Shown here piece after piece: positions 31,267 through 33,364 of a DNA stretch of 33,364 bases. The notes beneath the pieces are model-generated. The model did no database searches, was not told where the DNA came from, and saw only the letters and a program-made list of their open reading frames with translations. The position numbers and the translations under genes were made by a program. Source of the DNA: Nocardiopsis alkaliphila YIM 80379 (GTDB lineage: Bacteria; Actinomycetota; Actinomycetes; Streptosporangiales; Streptosporangiaceae). The number at the start of each line of letters is the position of its first letter. Position 1 is the stretch's first letter. The DNA is taken from positions 1 through 33,364 of the forward strand of contig NZ_ANBD01000162.1 of the NCBI RefSeq assembly GCF_000341005.1. The letters are read 5' to 3'.

Positions 31267-32184
31267 TCAGAGCCTGCGGACCGCGCGAGGCAACACCGTG
31301 ACCGGGACGGTCGCCTGGTGCAGCACCGCCTGACTCACCGAACCCAGCAACAATCCGCGCACACTGCCCCGGCCGCGTGAACCCACCACGATCATGTCCG
31401 CGCTCGAGCCCGCCTCGACCAAGGCGTCGGCCGGGTCCGTGCCCAGACGCATCACGCTCACCCCCACGCGCTGGGTCTGCTCGTCCTGGACCTGGGTGAG
31501 CATGTCCGAGACCATCTCCTGCGAACGCTGGTCCAGCAGATCGTCCGGCGGGGACCAACCGCTCCCGGCCAACGAGTCGGCGTCGAAGGGCAGCGGCACC
31601 TGCCAGCTGTGCACTACGACCACCGATCCGCCCTCCACCCGCGCGGCCTCGTGCAGGGCGAAGTCCAGAGCACTACGGGAGTAGGCGGAGCCGTCCACCC
31701 CCACCACGATCCGACGCGGCACGCCCACCGGGTCCTCACCCTCGGGCACCACGACCACCGGGCACTCCGCGCGCGCCGCCAAACGCACGCTCACCGACGC
31801 CTCCAGGGCGGAACGGGCCGCGCCCAGTCCCCGCGAACCCGTCACCAGCAGGTCCTGAGGGGCGCTCCGCCTCAACAGCGCCTTCGCCGGGTCCTCCAAG
31901 GCCAGGTCGGTCTCCACCCTCAGGTCGGGTTCGAGTTCACGAACCCGAGCCTGGGCGCGTTCCAACAGGTCCCGGCCCCGTTCGGTGATCTCCTCGCTCG
32001 GAGGAAAACGGGTGGGCCCCGCGTACACCGACATCACCAAAGGCATGTCCAAGGCGTGGACCAGTAGAAGCGGCCACCCCCGGCGGGCGGCCTCTCCCGC
32101 GGCCCAGGCGAGCGCGCGCTCGCCCGTCTTCGATCCGTCGACCCCCACGATCACCTTCGGTGTGACCGTCTCACTCGCGACCAT
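31267..32184 (-). CDS. universal stress protein, tandem UspA domains
   Basis: This 305-residue cytoplasmic protein contains two UspA domains, about residues 8-147 and 156-300. Each starts with the strand (K/R)-x-I-V-V/G-VDGS and ends with the ATP-binding G-2X-G-9X-G-(S/T) loop. The second loop is complete (GSRGRGSVRGLLLGSVS), while the first (GSRGLGAARSALEASVS) lacks the final Gly, so only domain 2 may bind ATP. Such proteins in actinomycetes respond to dormancy, hypoxia or redox stress. The ATG (32182-32184) has GAGGAG 5 nt upstream. The MATE gene lies 169 bp upstream on the same strand and ends in its own hairpin. Confidence 0.92.
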   Translation of the reverse strand: MVASETVTPKVIVGVDGSKTGERALAWAAGEAARRGWPLLLVHALDMPLVMSVYAGPTRFPPSEEITERGRDLLERAQARVRELEPDLRVETDLALEDPAKALLRRSAPQDLLVTGSRGLGAARSALEASVSVRLAARAECPVVVVPEGEDPVGVPRRIVVGVDGSAYSRSALDFALHEAARVEGGSVVVVHSWQVPLPFDADSLAGSGWSPPDDLLDQRSQEMVSDMLTQVQDEQTQRVGVSVMRLGTDPADALVEAGSSADMIVVGSRGRGSVRGLLLGSVSQAVLHQATVPVTVLPRAVRRL

Positions 32185-32308
32185 CGATGCTCCTCACCCG
32201 ATCTGGAACGCCGCGTGTCGGGCACGCGGACCGGTTCCCTCTTCCCCGAGAGTCTCCCAAACGGCGCGCACGTCCTCGGTACGGGGTTGGAAACCTCGAT
32301 CGGTCGGT

Positions 32309-32338
32309 AAGGCCCGGAGACGGTGTCCTGCGGGCCTT
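32309..32338 (-). terminator. terminator of MATE gene
   Basis: AAGGCCC (32309-32315) and GGGCCTT (32332-32338) are perfect arms; an inner GGA/TCC pair extends the stem. It begins 15 nt after the MATE stop codon. Confidence 0.55.
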
Positions 32339-32353
32339 GGGAACATGGGTGAT

Positions 32354-33364
32354 TCAGGAACGAGGTGTCGCGGTGGCGCGCAGGAAACTCGCGTACTGAC
32401 CCAGGACGAGACCCAGGCAGGCCACGGCGTAGGCCGTCCACAACCAGGCCAGTCCGCCGGCCGCTGCCACGGGGAAGGCCGCCAAGGCCAAGAGCCCGAA
32501 GCACACCGCGAACGTGTACATGGTCGGGGTGGTGCGTTTGAGGGCGAGCAGACCCATGCCGGGCAGGACCTGGACCGCGTCGGCCGCGACCACGAGGAAC
32601 AACACCGGTAGCACGGCGATCACCAGCGAGCGCACCTGCGGGTCCGGGGTGAACACACCCGTCAGCGGCCAGGCCACGAGCAAGACCAGCACCATGCTCG
32701 ACGCCACCACCGGCAGGGCGAGGGTGATCCCGGCCAGCAGGGTACGGCGCACCTCGCCGTACCCGTGTTCGAGGGCACTTGAGGCTGCGCGGGCCATGAA
32801 GGGCACGGTCGCCTGACCCACTGCGGTTGCGGGGAGGAAGACGAACGTGAGCAACGTGACCAGGATCTGATGGGCGGCGGCGTCGCTCACGCCCACGGTG
32901 GCGGCGGCCATCGCCAACAAGCCCAACACCCCGAACTTGATGAGCAGGGTGGAACCCAGAGGCAACCCCACCCGGGCCATCCGCCACACCGAGCGCCATC
33001 GGGGTGATTTCGGGCCGATCCTGTGCCCGGCCAGAGCGGTGCGGCGGCGTAGCAGCAGGTGGGCGATGACCAGGGCGGTGGTGGCGTTGCAGAACATGGC
33101 GATGCCGGCGCCGGTCATCCCCAACGCGGGCAGCGGACCGGGGCCCATCACCAACAGGGGGATGAGCACGACCGACATCCCGGTGTTGCCGAACCCGACC
33201 CACATGGCCTCCTTGGATCGGCCCAGGGCGATCAGCAGGGTGGTGGCGCATGCCTGGAATGAGGTGGCCACCAAGGTCAGGGCCATGAGGTGGGGGAAGA
33301 GACCGAAGGCGGCGACGGTGGCCTCGGGTGCACCGATGAGAGCGGCCAGGGCGGGGACCCCCGC
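32354..33364 (-). CDS. MATE-family efflux transporter, partial (5' end outside window)
   Basis: The C-terminal 336 residues of a MATE/DinF-type exporter are seen, entering the window in frame at 33364. The first in-frame ATG (33286) is internal. Multiple hydrophobic helices such as VVLIPLLVMGPGPLPALGMTG, TVGVSDAAAHQILVTLLTFV and VLLVAWPLTGVF occur, together with the second-repeat features TLLIKFGVLGLLAMAAATVG and AVGQATVPFMARA typical of the family. MATE proteins expel drugs or metabolites in exchange for Na+ or H+. Being in the same orientation as the universal stress protein gene may be coincidence. Substrate cannot be deduced. Confidence 0.9.
   Translation of the reverse strand, partial: AGVPALAALIGAPEATVAAFGLFPHLMALTLVATSFQACATTLLIALGRSKEAMWVGFGNTGMSVVLIPLLVMGPGPLPALGMTGAGIAMFCNATTALVIAHLLLRRRTALAGHRIGPKSPRWRSVWRMARVGLPLGSTLLIKFGVLGLLAMAAATVGVSDAAAHQILVTLLTFVFLPATAVGQATVPFMARAASSALEHGYGEVRRTLLAGITLALPVVASSMVLVLLVAWPLTGVFTPDPQVRSLVIAVLPVLFLVVAADAVQVLPGMGLLALKRTTPTMYTFAVCFGLLALAAFPVAAAGGLAWLWTAYAVACLGLVLGQYASFLRATATPRS

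Noticed and set aside
30835-31305. Open frames running through the palindrome region on both strands
   Set aside because: They arise because palindromes give similar frames on both strands; composition is irregular, and no start signals or domains are seen.
1-33364. CRISPR arrays, tRNA/rRNA genes, insertion sequences and integrases
   Set aside because: Reading both strands gave no regularly spaced repeats, cloverleaf sequences, transposase or recombinase motifs.

Overview
The window is GC-rich actinobacterial DNA. Most third codon positions are G or C, GTG and TTG starts are frequent, long antisense open frames appear as GC-bias artefacts, and a DtxR/IdeR-type iron box, MsiK-dependent-style sugar transport genes and two PF04672 methyltransferases are present. 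The gene set fits a soil filamentous actinomycete of the Nocardiopsis/Streptomonospora/Streptomyces kind, but genus cannot be fixed from sequence alone. It reads as ordinary chromosome: no rRNA, tRNA, CRISPR array, insertion sequence or phage gene was seen.

Layout. (1) 1-4107: lipid metabolism. A truncated acyl-CoA dehydrogenase and a long-chain acyl-CoA ligase diverge from a 578-bp repeat-containing control region; an F420-type luciferase-like oxidoreductase converges on the ligase. (2) 4300-4632: a stand-alone MazF/PemK-like toxin gene with no visible antitoxin. (3) 4731-10818: a xylo-oligosaccharide locus. A binding lipoprotein, two permeases and an intracellular GH43 beta-xylosidase form one operon, divergent from a LacI regulator, with CGAAA-N2-TTTCG operators placed on both promoters. 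The ABC ATPase is absent, as expected when a shared MsiK-type ATPase is used. (4) 10954-14901: FAD monooxygenase, sirtuin, PIG-L deacetylase and a PF04672 methyltransferase. (5) 15095-19565: pyruvate carboxylase, flanked on the other side by a second PF04672 methyltransferase. (6) 19699-23244: a TetR/esterase pair divergent from a short-chain dehydrogenase across a 33-bp dyad, then a monoacylglycerol-lipase-like hydrolase. (7) 23352-24943: an Old Yellow Enzyme and an ArsR-type regulator driven by back-to-back promoters over an operator. (8) 24978-30335: a complete, translationally coupled desABCD operon for desferrioxamine-type hydroxamate siderophores under an iron box. (9) 30336-31266: a 931-bp non-coding region holding two perfect, loop-free palindromes (54 and 58 bp) bracketed by G-quadruplex motifs on opposite strands. 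(10) 31267-33364: a tandem universal stress protein and a truncated MATE exporter.

The best understood systems are the xylan-sugar uptake operon and the siderophore operon. The most unusual and least explained feature is the palindrome/G-quadruplex element upstream of the siderophore operon. Convergent gene pairs are consistently separated by strong inverted repeats that can act as bidirectional terminators.
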